DNA of 64,000 nt from Lachnospiraceae bacterium (GCA_015057825.1 SVDN01000010.1:28710-92709), one strand, 5' to 3'. Shown: positions 51,740 to 60,952, numbered from the stretch's first letter. The notes: generated by a model from the letters alone, not told the origin. Program-made: numbers and translations.

Positions 51740-52099
51740 ATGTTTAAAGCCTGTCCAAAATGCGGCCGTCTGCATCCATACAACTTTGTATGTGAAACAA
51801 AAAGAACATATAATGGTGGAGATGAGCGCAAACTCCGCTCAAAATCCCGATGGACCCGTAAATCCCTTGAGGTCAGAGAAAAAGCAAACTTTCTTTGTGA
51901 AGTTTGCAAAGACAATAATAAATATGTTTATGATGATCTTGAAGTACATCATATAGTCAAGGTCAAAGAAGATGAAACAAAACTTTTAGACAATTATAAT
52001 TTGATTTGTTTGTGTCAAGAATGTCATAAAAAAGCAGAAAAAAATTTAATAGAAAGAGCATACCTTGAAGCCTTGGCAAAGGCAAGAGAGGAAAAATAG
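51740..52099 (+). CDS. Phage HNH endonuclease
   Basis: 119 residues. CPKCG near the N terminus, then CEVCKDNNK, LEVHHIVKVKED (HH) and NLICLCQECHKKAE form the HNH fold with zinc Cys pairs. HNH proteins next to terminase genes assist cos cleavage in HK97-type phages. A cos-like site follows in the next 100 nt. Confidence 0.93.
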   Translation: MFKACPKCGRLHPYNFVCETKRTYNGGDERKLRSKSRWTRKSLEVREKANFLCEVCKDNNKYVYDDLEVHHIVKVKEDETKLLDNYNLICLCQECHKKAEKNLIERAYLEALAKAREEK

Positions 52100-52121
52100 A
52101 TAAAGTCAGCTAATGACAAAT

Positions 52122-52201
52122 AAGGTGGGCGTGTCGGTAAAATACCCCCCGTCCTTTAAGTCTCCTCTTTTTAGATAAAAGCAAGACCACACGCCTACCT
52201 T
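52122..52201. other. Candidate cos/packaging site
   Basis: AAGGTGGGCGTGT (52122-52134) and ACACGCCTACCTT (52189-52201) are inverted copies with one mismatch. Between them lies a C-run, TACCCCCCGTCC (52143-52154), rare in this AT-rich DNA and like known cos ends. Place: after HNH, before terminases. Confidence 0.5.
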
Positions 52202-52258
52202 CATCCACAAAAATAAAAATTTTTCATGAATTTTTTTGGAAAAACAGGGGAAAAGCGC

Positions 52259-53341
52259 ATGGTTGACAAACAAAACGGGAAAAAAGTAATGAAAACGGAT
52301 TTAAAGGTTGAAGAAATAGAAATTGGAAAAATAAAGCCATATGAAAACAACCCGAGACATAACGAGGCAGCAGTTGACGGCGTTATGGAGTCGATAAAAC
52401 AGTTCGGTTTTAAAGTACCGATGGTTATTGACAAGAACAATGTCATTGTAACGGGTCATACCAGATACAAAGCAGCTAAAAAACTCGGTATGAAAAAAAT
52501 CCCATGTGTAAGGGCTGACGATTTAAACGAAAATCAAATTAAGGCTTTTAGGATTGCCGACAACAAAGTTGCGGAAGTGGCAACATGGGACATGGAGCTT
52601 TTACAAAAAGAGCTTGAAGAAATAGAAATTGATATGTCGGGCTTTGATATTGATATAAGCTTTGATGAAAATAAAAACGATGATATCGGCTATTATGGCG
52701 ACGAAAGAGAACGAACTGTATCGGGTTATAACCTAGATACGCTGGACACTTCAATCCTGACAGCGGATTTTTGGCAGATGCCGACCATAAAAAATGACGG
52801 ATTTATTCCTGACAGGCTGATAGGCTTTAATTATGCAAAGACAAGCAAGGAAAAACAAACAGGTATTCATTTTTATTTGGATGATTACCAATTCGAGCGC
52901 ATTTGGAATAATCCTGAAAAATATACGGATATACTGTTTGAGTATGATTGCATATTAAGCCCGGACTTTTCGCTTTATCTTAATATGCCGATGCCGATGA
53001 AGATTTGGAACGTTTACAGGTCACGACATATTGGAGCTTATTATCAAAGCAAAGGAATAAGAGTCATTCCGACAGTTTCTTGGGCAGAACCGGCAACCTT
53101 TGAGTTTTGCTTTTTGGGAATACCGAAAAACAGTATAGTATCAGTTTCAACAATAGGCGTTAAAGAGGATGAGGCAAAGCTTAATATTTGGAAAGACGGA
53201 ATGGAAGAAATGCTTGATCGGATTGATCCTGCGGCAATTTTGCTTTATGGAGAAAAAATCGATTTTGATTTTGGAGATATAAAGACAGTATGTTTTGAAA
53301 ATGATGTTGTAAAAAATTTACGAGGTATTGAAAAGCAATGA
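52259..53341 (+). CDS. ParB-like nuclease domain fused to DUF4417
   Basis: 360 residues from ATG 52259 (AGGGGA upstream; ATG 52226 is possible). Residues about 15-115 are ParB/Srx-like: KIKPYENNPRHNEAAVDGVMESIKQFG, VIVTGHTRYKAAKKLG, ENQIKAFRIADNKV. From about 150 the sequence matches DUF4417 (GFIPDRLIGFNYAKTSKEK, DYQFERIWNNPEKY, LSPDFSLYLNMPMPMKIWN, IRVIPTVSWAEP). ParB-type domains in phages are often CTP-binding or nuclease proteins near terminase genes; DUF4417 function is unknown. It overlaps the toxin gene start by 4 nt. Confidence 0.85.
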   Translation: MVDKQNGKKVMKTDLKVEEIEIGKIKPYENNPRHNEAAVDGVMESIKQFGFKVPMVIDKNNVIVTGHTRYKAAKKLGMKKIPCVRADDLNENQIKAFRIADNKVAEVATWDMELLQKELEEIEIDMSGFDIDISFDENKNDDIGYYGDERERTVSGYNLDTLDTSILTADFWQMPTIKNDGFIPDRLIGFNYAKTSKEKQTGIHFYLDDYQFERIWNNPEKYTDILFEYDCILSPDFSLYLNMPMPMKIWNVYRSRHIGAYYQSKGIRVIPTVSWAEPATFEFCFLGIPKNSIVSVSTIGVKEDEAKLNIWKDGMEEMLDRIDPAAILLYGEKIDFDFGDIKTVCFENDVVKNLRGIEKQ

Positions 53342-54024
53342 AAATAGATTTACAATTATTTGGAGGAAGAGGCGCAGACCTTCCGACAGCTAATCCAACA
53401 GGTAGCGGCGGGGGAGGTGGAAAGTGGTCTACAACGCCAAATGTACAAAACCCTCAAACATTAAAAGAAGCACTTGGACAGCGTGGAAGACCAATGTCAA
53501 TATATAAGGCGGCTAAGGGAGCAAATCCATATTATGACGGTTCTTATAAGGAGTTTTCAGAAAACTGTCAAAGGGCGGTGGTGGCATATGAAGCAAGAAG
53601 ACGTGGCTATGATGTTACAGCTCAGCCGACTTTTCAAGGTGATAAACTGCCAAAGCAAACACATGGAAACGGGCATTGGCAAGGAGCATTTAAGAATGCT
53701 AAGACTGAGAATGTATCCGGCAAAAATGCAAAAGCTGTTCAAAGCAACATTGAAAACAAGATGTCACAATATGGCAACGGCTCAAGAGCCGTGGTTGCCA
53801 TTCAATGGTCAGATGGTAAAGGTCATGTATTTAATGTTGAACGTCAGAGCGGAAAGACTTATTACGTTGATGCTCAGATAGGAGCGAAATATAATCCGGC
53901 TACACTTTTTGCAAAGGTAAAAACAAATAGTGTAAAACTGGTTAGAACGGACAACTTAAAATTTTCGGATAGAATGAAAAAATCGGTTGAGCCGGCAGGC
54001 TCAAGAACAGGAGGTAAAAAATGA
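53338..54024 (+). CDS. Papain-fold (Tox-PL-like) phage toxin
   Basis: 228 residues. The N terminus MKIDLQLFGGRGA is the short motif often seen at the start of Firmicute phage head and MuF-type toxin proteins, then a G-rich linker. The C-terminal 160 residues resemble the papain-fold toxin/deamidase family: NCQRAVVAYEARRRGYDV with Cys 77, GKGHVFNV with His 163 and YYVDAQIG with Asp 178, a possible Cys-His-Asp triad. It is followed, with a 4-nt overlap, by a likely immunity gene. It is probably a virion-carried effector; this is inference. Confidence 0.7.
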   Translation: MKIDLQLFGGRGADLPTANPTGSGGGGGKWSTTPNVQNPQTLKEALGQRGRPMSIYKAAKGANPYYDGSYKEFSENCQRAVVAYEARRRGYDVTAQPTFQGDKLPKQTHGNGHWQGAFKNAKTENVSGKNAKAVQSNIENKMSQYGNGSRAVVAIQWSDGKGHVFNVERQSGKTYYVDAQIGAKYNPATLFAKVKTNSVKLVRTDNLKFSDRMKKSVEPAGSRTGGKK

Positions 54025-54248
54025 TTAGTTTTGATGAAGCATATGAAAAAGCAAAAAGTTTAATGGATGGAATAGATCACTGTACAGAGTATGAAACGGC
54101 ATTCGTTTTTGGAAACTTAACAGGTGATGAAATCGGCGGTTGGCGAAGCGGACCGGTTGTAATATTAAAAGAAGATGGCAAAGCAATTTGTATGCCGGAA
54201 TTTATCGTCAATCATGACAGCGCAGAAATAAGAACAATTAAACTATAA
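54021..54248 (+). CDS. YrhB/Imm35-like immunity protein
   Basis: 75 residues: ISFDEAYEKAKSLMD, ETAFVFGNLTGDEIGG, PVVILKEDGKAICMPEFI. The order matches the YrhB/immunity-35 pattern of small proteins found after papain-fold and deaminase toxins. GGAGGT lies 6 nt before the ATG, which overlaps the toxin stop. A terminator follows, so toxin and immunity genes form a closed pair within the late region. Confidence 0.7.
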   Translation: MISFDEAYEKAKSLMDGIDHCTEYETAFVFGNLTGDEIGGWRSGPVVILKEDGKAICMPEFIVNHDSAEIRTIKL

Positions 54249-54253
54249 GATTT

Positions 54254-54279
54254 AAAAGCACCTTTCCGGGTGCTTTTTT
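54254..54279 (+). terminator. Terminator after the toxin-immunity pair
   Basis: AAAAGCACC, loop TTTCC, GGGTGCTTTTTT. Confidence 0.85.
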
Positions 54280-54311
54280 GATGCCACGAATGAGATGAAA
54301 GGATAAGGAAG

Positions 54312-54683
54312 ATGGCAAAAAAATACGACCTTACGAAGCAGGCGGAAGAGATAATTGAAATAGCGGAAAAAAGCGGCGCACAGTCAAATTTTTTCTTTAT
54401 TACGACTTTTAAACGCTATCAGGTTCAATTATCCATGTTGAATGAGCTTGAAGAAACAATTAAAAAGGACGGAATGCTTACAGAAAAGACCTATTCGGGC
54501 AAAGCAAAGAATCTGTATGCACATCCGGCAGTCAAAGAATACAACAGAACGGCGGATGCTGCCAATAAGACGGTTGCCACACTTATGAAGATTATCAAAA
54601 ACTTCTGTGAGGACGACAAAGAGGCAGAGGAAGACCCGCTTATGAAGATCATAAACGGAGCTGATGAGGATGATTCAGAGTAA
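54312..54683 (+). CDS. Terminase small subunit (P27-like)
   Basis: 123 residues. The order TTFKRYQVQLSMLNELEETIKKDGML and HPAVKEYNRTADAANKTVATLMKII is typical of P27-family small terminases. It recognises the packaging site and recruits the large subunit, encoded next with a 20-nt overlap. Confidence 0.85.
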   Translation: MAKKYDLTKQAEEIIEIAEKSGAQSNFFFITTFKRYQVQLSMLNELEETIKKDGMLTEKTYSGKAKNLYAHPAVKEYNRTADAANKTVATLMKIIKNFCEDDKEAEEDPLMKIINGADEDDSE

Positions 54684-56352
54684 GGCTTATGAGTTTTGCA
54701 AACAATCAGTCCGTAAAAAGACTACACCGAAATATGTAAAAATTCAGATGAAGGACTTCATGAGGACTTGCGAAGGCAAGAATAAGAAGTACGTAATTAG
54801 CGAAAAGAAAGTTAAACAACTTGAAAATATACTTAAGCTTTTAAATATGCCGAAAGGCTTAAAAGCGGGACAGTCACTGTACGATTGCACATGCGGTTAT
54901 CAGTGGCTTTTTTATACGGCGATCATGTGCACGGTTTATCGTGACAATCGCAAGAAAAGAAGATATGAAACCGGGTTGTTAGAGATATGCAGAAAAAACT
55001 TCAAGACGTACACAGTTGCCACTATCTTTATTCTGCTATTTCTGATGGAACCATGCTTTGCGAACTTTTATTCGGTAGCGCCTGACGGCGCATTATCCAG
55101 AGAAATAAGAGAGGCAATAGCAGAGACAATCCGGTCAAGTCCTCTCGTGTATGAATACGCCGGCAAAAAGCGTTTCAAGATTTTGAGAGACTATATATTG
55201 TTTAAGCCGACATCCACGAAGTATACACCGCTTAGTTATTCAACATCAAGAATGGATGGTAAGCTGCCTAATGCATTTGTGGCTGACGAGGTAGGAGCCT
55301 TGCCGATTAGCTATCCTATCGAGGCAATGCGCTCCGGTCAGCTTAACATATTAAATAAGCTGGGCTTTATCATATCGACGAAATATCCGACGATTGATAA
55401 TCCTTTTGAAACCGAGGTTAATTATGCAAAGCGAGTCCTTAACAAAATGATTAAGGATGAAACCTTGTTTGCGCTTCTTTATGAACCGGACGAGACGAAA
55501 GGCTGGGAAACAAATGATTTGATTTTAAAACAGGCCAATCCTGTATCCTTAGAAATACCCGAGATATGGAAGGATCTGCTTAAAAGACGTGCTAAAGCGG
55601 TAGCGGTTGAAAGTTCCCGCGAGAACTTTGTTACAAAGCATTGTAACATAATATACCAAGGCGCAGGCACAGAAACCTTTATTGATATTAAGGATGTGCA
55701 GGAATGTCGCGTATCAAAGATAGATTGGAGAGGACGAGTTGTTTATATTGGCTTAGACCTTTCGGAAACCAACGATAATACAAGCGTGGCCATGGTATCC
55801 GTTGATTATGATAACAAGATTTTGGCTGACGTTATAGCTTTCATTCCTGAAGGTAGGATGGAAGAAAAGAATGCATCCGAAAAAATTGATTATAGGGAGT
55901 TTATAAGAGCTTGCAAGTGTATAGCTTGTGGAGACCGCATAATCGATTACGGGGTGGTTGAAGATTTTATTGAAAATATAGAATCAAAATATAGTGTTCG
56001 GGTCCAGGCAATAGGCTTTGACCGTTGGAACGCACTTTCAACGGCACAGAAGCTGGAGCGTGCCGGCTATAACATGGTTGAAGTAAGGCAACATTCAAGC
56101 GTGCTTCATCCGCCAACCAAGTTATTGCAGGAAAAGATTTTGAACAAGGAATTTGCCTACGAAAAGAACAAGCTCCTTGAAATTAATTTTCAAAATGCAC
56201 GTTGCACCTTTGATACAAACAAGAATAAATACGTAAATAAAAAGAAATCAACCGGGAAGGTTGACATGGTTGTCAGTTTGATAAATGCTATATATCTTCT
56301 CCAGCAGGATTATTTCTTAAATCAGATTGACTTTACAATTCAAGTAATATAG
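54664..56352 (+). CDS. Terminase large subunit
   Basis: 562 residues. ATPase: CRKNFKTYTVATI holds the Walker A Lys/Thr (RKNxKT form with Phe in place of the usual Gly); NAFVADEVGAL is Walker B with catalytic Glu. Nuclease: YIGLDLSETNDNTSVAMV gives the first Asp; VRVQAIGFDRWNA and GKVDMVVSLINAI the later part. It pumps and cuts phage DNA. The ATG at 54664 lies in the end of the small subunit; ATG 54670 is an alternative start. Confidence 0.93.
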   Translation: MRMIQSKAYEFCKQSVRKKTTPKYVKIQMKDFMRTCEGKNKKYVISEKKVKQLENILKLLNMPKGLKAGQSLYDCTCGYQWLFYTAIMCTVYRDNRKKRRYETGLLEICRKNFKTYTVATIFILLFLMEPCFANFYSVAPDGALSREIREAIAETIRSSPLVYEYAGKKRFKILRDYILFKPTSTKYTPLSYSTSRMDGKLPNAFVADEVGALPISYPIEAMRSGQLNILNKLGFIISTKYPTIDNPFETEVNYAKRVLNKMIKDETLFALLYEPDETKGWETNDLILKQANPVSLEIPEIWKDLLKRRAKAVAVESSRENFVTKHCNIIYQGAGTETFIDIKDVQECRVSKIDWRGRVVYIGLDLSETNDNTSVAMVSVDYDNKILADVIAFIPEGRMEEKNASEKIDYREFIRACKCIACGDRIIDYGVVEDFIENIESKYSVRVQAIGFDRWNALSTAQKLERAGYNMVEVRQHSSVLHPPTKLLQEKILNKEFAYEKNKLLEINFQNARCTFDTNKNKYVNKKKSTGKVDMVVSLINAIYLLQQDYFLNQIDFTIQVI

Positions 56353-56361
56353 GAGGATGAA

Positions 56362-57609
56362 ATGGGACTTTTTGACTTGTTTCGAAAGCGAAGCGAACCG
56401 CAGGTTGTCGAACCACAAATAAGCGACCTGCTTTTAACGGCTTTGCTCAATAACGAAACCATAACAAGAGAAAAAGCAATGCAAATTCCGGCTGTATGCG
56501 GGGATGTTGATTTTATATCGAATATGATAGCCTCAATGCCTATAAAGCTTTATCGTAATAAAGATGATAAGGTGGAAAGAATTAACGGCGATGTAAGAGA
56601 AACGTTCTTGAATGGCGATACAGCGGACAAACTGGATGCATTTCAAACCAAAAAAGCAATGGTTGAAGATTACCTTATGGGAAAAGGCGGATATTGTTAT
56701 ATTTCAAAAAGCAGGAATGATGTAACAGGTCTCCATTATGTCGAGGAAAGGCATATTGAAGTGTGGAAATCAGACGATCCGATTTATAAATATTACAAGC
56801 TGCTTGTAATGGGCAAAGAGTACCGGGATTTTGATTTCATTAAACTTTTAAGAAATACAAAAGACGGTGCATCCGGTGAAGGATTAACCGCTCAGATTTC
56901 GAAAATGCTGGAAACCGCCTATCAGACTATGTTATACCAGCTGGGGATGGTCAAGAAGGGTGGCAATAAGAGAGGTTTTTTGAAATCCACTCATACCTTG
57001 GATGAAGGAGCTATTGCGAAACTCAAACAGGCTTGGGCACAAATGTATTCAAACGAATCTGACAAGATAGTTATTTTAAATAACGGCCTTGAATTTCAGG
57101 AAGCTTCAGACACCGTAACGGATATGCAGCTTAATGAATCCAAAATAACGCTTCAAAAGGAAATTCATAACCTTTTTCACATATCGGATAGCTTTGAAGA
57201 CACTTTTAAGTTTGCAATTTACCCGATTGTTAAGGCTTTTGAAACAGCTTTAAATCGCGACCTTTTACTTGAAAAGGAAAAGGGCAAAAAATTCTTTGAA
57301 TTTGATACAAAAGAAGTTGTAAGAGCCAACTTGAAAGAACGTTATGAAGCTTACAAGCTGGCAAAAGATACCGGATTTTTAACTTTGAATGAAATCCGTA
57401 GAGAAGAAAACCTTAACTGGATTGAGGGCTTAGACGTGGTTAACGTGGGACTTGGAGCAGTGCTTTATGACACGATTAAACACGTATATTATACGCCAAA
57501 TACTGACACCATAGGCAATGTCGGAGATGCCGACGAAGAAACACAAGAGTTAATAAAAACAGACGAAGGAGGAAGCGAATGGAAATCACCATCAGAGCCG
57601 ACAGCGTAG
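56362..57609 (+). CDS. HK97-family portal protein
   Basis: 415 residues. Family marks: IPAVCGDVDFISNMIASMPIKLYR near the N terminus, LMGKGGYCYI, and the C-terminal helix region NLKERYEAYKLAKDTGFLTLNEIRREENL. It forms the dodecamer ring at the capsid vertex. GGAGGATG before the ATG; its end overlaps the protease gene by 31 nt. Confidence 0.94.
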   Translation: MGLFDLFRKRSEPQVVEPQISDLLLTALLNNETITREKAMQIPAVCGDVDFISNMIASMPIKLYRNKDDKVERINGDVRETFLNGDTADKLDAFQTKKAMVEDYLMGKGGYCYISKSRNDVTGLHYVEERHIEVWKSDDPIYKYYKLLVMGKEYRDFDFIKLLRNTKDGASGEGLTAQISKMLETAYQTMLYQLGMVKKGGNKRGFLKSTHTLDEGAIAKLKQAWAQMYSNESDKIVILNNGLEFQEASDTVTDMQLNESKITLQKEIHNLFHISDSFEDTFKFAIYPIVKAFETALNRDLLLEKEKGKKFFEFDTKEVVRANLKERYEAYKLAKDTGFLTLNEIRREENLNWIEGLDVVNVGLGAVLYDTIKHVYYTPNTDTIGNVGDADEETQELIKTDEGGSEWKSPSEPTA

Positions 57610-58184
57610 AAATAAGCGGCTACGTAAACGCAATCGAGCGCAATTCTAAACCGCTTAAAAGCCGATTCGGTTATTTCATTGAGCGCATCTGCAAGGGTGC
57701 GTTTTTTAGTGCGTTGAAAAGAAATGATGACGTACATATTTTGCTTAATCACGAATGGTCAAGGGATTTAGGCTCCACAAAAACAAATTTAGAGCTTGAA
57801 GAGGATTCCATCGGGCTTCATGCAAGAGCCACAATAACAGATCCCGAAGTGATTGAAAAAGCAAAAGAAGGAAAGTTAGTTGGTTGGTCCTTCGGCTTTT
57901 ATGACGTTCCTGAAGGAGTGGAAGAAAGAACCGAAGACGAAACGCCTTTAAGACTGGTTAAAGACCTTGACTTAAGGGAAGTATCAATCCTTGATGATAA
58001 TCATTCCCCGGCATATGAGGGAACTCTTATCCAGTCAAGGGATGACAAAGCGCTTTATATGTCACAGCCGTTTGTGACCGGAATGCATATAAGGGATTTA
58101 TCACCGGAAAAACCGGAAGATAAAAAAGAAATTGACTATTCAAAGTTTGAAAAAATGATTAGAGAAATGAAAGGAGAAAACTAA
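57579..58184 (+). CDS. HK97-family prohead protease
   Basis: 201 residues. RFGYFIERICKGAFFSALK, then HILLNHEWSRDLGST with catalytic His and GKLVGWSFGFYD with the Ser region: the S78-type maturation protease. It trims the capsid protein scaffold arm. Start in the portal end, with AGGAGGA upstream. Confidence 0.93.
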   Translation: MEITIRADSVEISGYVNAIERNSKPLKSRFGYFIERICKGAFFSALKRNDDVHILLNHEWSRDLGSTKTNLELEEDSIGLHARATITDPEVIEKAKEGKLVGWSFGFYDVPEGVEERTEDETPLRLVKDLDLREVSILDDNHSPAYEGTLIQSRDDKALYMSQPFVTGMHIRDLSPEKPEDKKEIDYSKFEKMIREMKGEN

Positions 58185-58186
58185 AA

Positions 58187-59353
58187 ATGTCAATGAAGTA
58201 CTTAGAAGAAAAGAAAAATGACTACATCACACGTTCAGAAGAAATCTTGAATGCTGCCAAAGCAGAGGAAAGAGAGCTTACTGCTGAAGAGTTGAAAGAA
58301 CTTGATGAGATCAACGAAAACGTTAAGAAAATCGTAAGAGCTTTAGAAATTGACAAAGCCCTTGAAGATGAAAAAACAATGGAAAAGAAAGATGATGCCG
58401 GGGCAGCAGCTGATGAAGAGTCAGTTGAAGCTAAAGAGGAAAGAATGTTTGAGGAATATATTCGCTCAATGGCATTAGGAACACCGATGAATACAAGAGA
58501 TGGTGAACTTACACCGGCTGTAAATTCAGCAGGCGCAACTATTCCTACAACAATCGCAAACAAAATTATTGAAAAAGTTTACGCAATTTGCCCGATTCTT
58601 GAAAAAACAACAAAATACAATGTACCGGGCAAGATTCAGATTCCTTGCTATGATGATTCAACTACTGACATTGAAGTTGCTTATGCGTCAGAATTTACAC
58701 CGCTTGCAAGCTCAAACGGCAAGTTTGTAACAATTGAACTTGACGGTTTCCTTGCCGGTGCGCTTTCAAAAATCTCACTTTCACTTGTTAACAACAGTAA
58801 GTTCAACATTACAGACTATGTTGTTAAACGTATGGCTCGCGCTATCAAGAGATTCATCGAAAGAGAACTCTTAAATGGAACAGAAAACAAGGTTGAAGGT
58901 CTTTCAAGTGCAACTAATGTAGTAACAGCTGCAGCAACAAACGCAATCACAGCAGACGAACTTATTGATGTTCAGGATGCGGTAATTGATGAATACCAGG
59001 ATGACGCTATGTGGCTTATGTCATCAAAGACAAGAACAGCTTTAAGAAAGCTTAAAGACCAGGAGGGCAGATACATCCTTCAGGATGATGTTACAGCTCC
59101 GTTTGGTAAGGTATTACTTGGAAAACCTGTTTACGTTTCGGATAACATGCCAGAAATCGCAGCAGGAAACACAGCAATCATCTACGGAGATATGTCAGGC
59201 CTTGCAAGCAAGTTCTCAGAACAGCTGAATATTCAGGTTCTTAGAGAAAAATTTGCTGATGAGCATGCAGTTGGAGTAGTAGGCTGGTTTGAATTTGACT
59301 CAAAGGTTGAAGATCAGCAGAAGATTTCCAAACTCGTAATGAAAGCATCATAA
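58187..59353 (+). CDS. Major capsid protein, HK97 fold
   Basis: 388 residues. The first about 100 residues are a charged coiled coil, the delta domain that acts as scaffold and is cut by the protease. The rest is HK97 capsid: IPTTIANKIIEKVYAICPIL, the E-loop and P-domain (WLMSSKTRTALRKLKD), GKVLLGKPVYVSDNMPE and a final beta part. Codon use is regular as for a highly expressed gene. Confidence 0.95.
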   Translation: MSMKYLEEKKNDYITRSEEILNAAKAEERELTAEELKELDEINENVKKIVRALEIDKALEDEKTMEKKDDAGAAADEESVEAKEERMFEEYIRSMALGTPMNTRDGELTPAVNSAGATIPTTIANKIIEKVYAICPILEKTTKYNVPGKIQIPCYDDSTTDIEVAYASEFTPLASSNGKFVTIELDGFLAGALSKISLSLVNNSKFNITDYVVKRMARAIKRFIERELLNGTENKVEGLSSATNVVTAAATNAITADELIDVQDAVIDEYQDDAMWLMSSKTRTALRKLKDQEGRYILQDDVTAPFGKVLLGKPVYVSDNMPEIAAGNTAIIYGDMSGLASKFSEQLNIQVLREKFADEHAVGVVGWFEFDSKVEDQQKISKLVMKAS

Positions 59354-59364
59354 GGAGTTAAGCC

Positions 59365-59538
59365 ATGAAATATAAAGCTTTAAAGTCTTTTTGCGGTCAG
59401 GTAAACATGTTCGCGGGTGAAGTGCGAGAGATTGAAAAGTCTCTCGCCGAAAGCCTGCTTGACGCCGGTTATATTGTTGAGGTTGCTTCAGAAAAAACAG
59501 AAGAGCCGAAAAAGAAAAAGGCCAAAAAAGACGAATAA
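59365..59538 (+). CDS. Small capsid-region protein
   Basis: 57 residues (begins MKYKALKSFCGQVNMFAG, ends in a K-rich tail KKKKAKKDE), with AAGGAG before the ATG. It matches the short phage protein with the pattern Y.aLksF.G...m..Gev.ei, usually between capsid and connector genes. Possibly a decoration or assembly protein. Confidence 0.75.
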   Translation: MKYKALKSFCGQVNMFAGEVREIEKSLAESLLDAGYIVEVASEKTEEPKKKKAKKDE

Positions 59539-59555
59539 TCGCGAGGAGTGATTAT

Positions 59556-59858
59556 ATGCAGGACATTTTAAAAGTCAGTGATATTACGTTCGAGGATGTG
59601 GCGGATTATATCCGCCTCGATTCTCCGGATGCTGACGAAACAAATACAATAAATACGCTGATTAGGGTTGCTAAGGAATATATCAAAAGCTACACGGGCT
59701 TGGCAGATAAAGACTTAGATGCTTATTCTGACCTTGTGATTGTTGTTTTGATACTTTGTCAGGATATGTGGGACAACCGCGCGATGTACGTTGATAAATC
59801 AAACGTGAATCGCACGGTTGAATCAATCCTTAATTTGCATGCGGTGAATTTATTATGA
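59556..59858 (+). CDS. Head-tail connector protein (gp6-like)
   Basis: 100 residues. VADYIRLDSPDADETNTINTLI RVA and AKEYIKSYTGL are typical of HK97 gp6-like adaptor proteins, which bind the portal. GGAGTG before the ATG; overlaps the next gene by 4 nt. Confidence 0.88.
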   Translation: MQDILKVSDITFEDVADYIRLDSPDADETNTINTLIRVAKEYIKSYTGLADKDLDAYSDLVIVVLILCQDMWDNRAMYVDKSNVNRTVESILNLHAVNLL

Positions 59859-60181
59859 TAAATGCAGGCAAATACAACCGGAAAATAAAGATTTATCGGA
59901 CCTCCATACAAACCGACACTGAGGGCTTCCAAACGGAAGTCCGAGAGTTGGTTGTTGAGACGTATGCTTCAGTAAAAACAACGAAGGGAATGACGATAAT
60001 CAAGAACGATTCAGACTTTGAAAAAGCATTAACCAACTTTACAATCCGCTTTCCAAAAGCGGAAATTAACAGAGATATGATTGTGGTTTTTAAAGATAAA
60101 AGATACTCGATAGAGTATTTAAACAATGTTAATGAAGAAAATGTTGAGTTGGAAATGCAGTGTAAGGAGATAACTCACTGA
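59855..60181 (+). CDS. Head closure protein
   Basis: 108 residues: INAGKYNRKIKIYR at the start and a beta-rich body (TYASVKTTKGMTIIKND) typical of the phage head-tail joining family. It closes the capsid after packaging. ATG overlaps the connector stop. Confidence 0.85.
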   Translation: MINAGKYNRKIKIYRTSIQTDTEGFQTEVRELVVETYASVKTTKGMTIIKNDSDFEKALTNFTIRFPKAEINRDMIVVFKDKRYSIEYLNNVNEENVELEMQCKEITH

Positions 60182-60609
60182 TGGCACAGTTTATAATGGA
60201 ACTTCCCGACGACATAATGAAAGATTTTAAAAAAATCTATGAGTCAACAACGGAAATTTTCGGAGCTATGACAAAAGCAGGTGCCGAGGCCGCGGCAAAT
60301 GAGATACGTTCTAATCTGCCGCAGGCGCTTAAAGATTCTGAAATCGTTAAATGTATTAAAGTCACACGTGTATATAGGACACCTTCAGATGATGGCATAA
60401 ACACAAAAGCAGGTTTTTACGGCTATTTCAAAAATAAAAAAGGAAGAGTCGTACCCGCGCCGCTTATAGCCAATGTCTTTGAATACGGTCGTTCTAATGC
60501 ACCTTTCCCGAAACAGCCTTTTCTTCGTAAGGCTTTTAATAAGTCAAAGATTGAAAAGGCAATGCTTGAAGCGCAAAAGAAAGCAAGCGGAGGATTACTT
60601 GATGAATGA
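60181..60609 (+). CDS. HK97 gp10-like tail component
   Basis: 142 residues. ATKAGAEAAANEIRSNLPQALK-type helix, GFYGYFKNKKGR and EYGRSNAPFPKQPFLRKAF belong to the gp10 family (tail tube terminator or neck protein). ATG overlaps the head closure stop by one base. Confidence 0.85.
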   Translation: MAQFIMELPDDIMKDFKKIYESTTEIFGAMTKAGAEAAANEIRSNLPQALKDSEIVKCIKVTRVYRTPSDDGINTKAGFYGYFKNKKGRVVPAPLIANVFEYGRSNAPFPKQPFLRKAFNKSKIEKAMLEAQKKASGGLLDE

Positions 60610-60952
60610 GTTAATTGAAAGTATTTTAAGGGATTTTCAAGTGGACGGTGTTAATATTCCGGTTAATTTTTTAATATACAACGGTCATGAAGACCAATAT
60701 GTAACATACCAGGAGCAAGACGAAGATAATTCTTTATCTGCGGATAATGAGCTTATGGCCTATGTTACATATTACGATTTTGATGTATATTCCAAGGGCA
60801 ATTTTAACCAGATAATCAGCAAATTAAAAAGGATACTTAAGGAAAATGATTTTGTGTATCAGCCTTCCAGGTCGTCAATTGATATGTTTGAACCTGAGAC
60901 GGGCTTTTACCATAAAACATTAAATTTTGCACATTTTAAGGAGGAAGAGTAA
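60602..60952 (+). CDS. Tail completion-like protein (DUF3168 type)
   Basis: 116 residues from ATG 60602 (GGAGG upstream, 8-nt overlap with the previous gene). FLIYNGHEDQYVTYQEQDED, then YVTYYDFDVYSKGNFNQIISKLKRIL is the tail-terminator pattern of this gene place. Less conserved than its neighbours. Confidence 0.8.
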   Translation: MNELIESILRDFQVDGVNIPVNFLIYNGHEDQYVTYQEQDEDNSLSADNELMAYVTYYDFDVYSKGNFNQIISKLKRILKENDFVYQPSRSSIDMFEPETGFYHKTLNFAHFKEEE

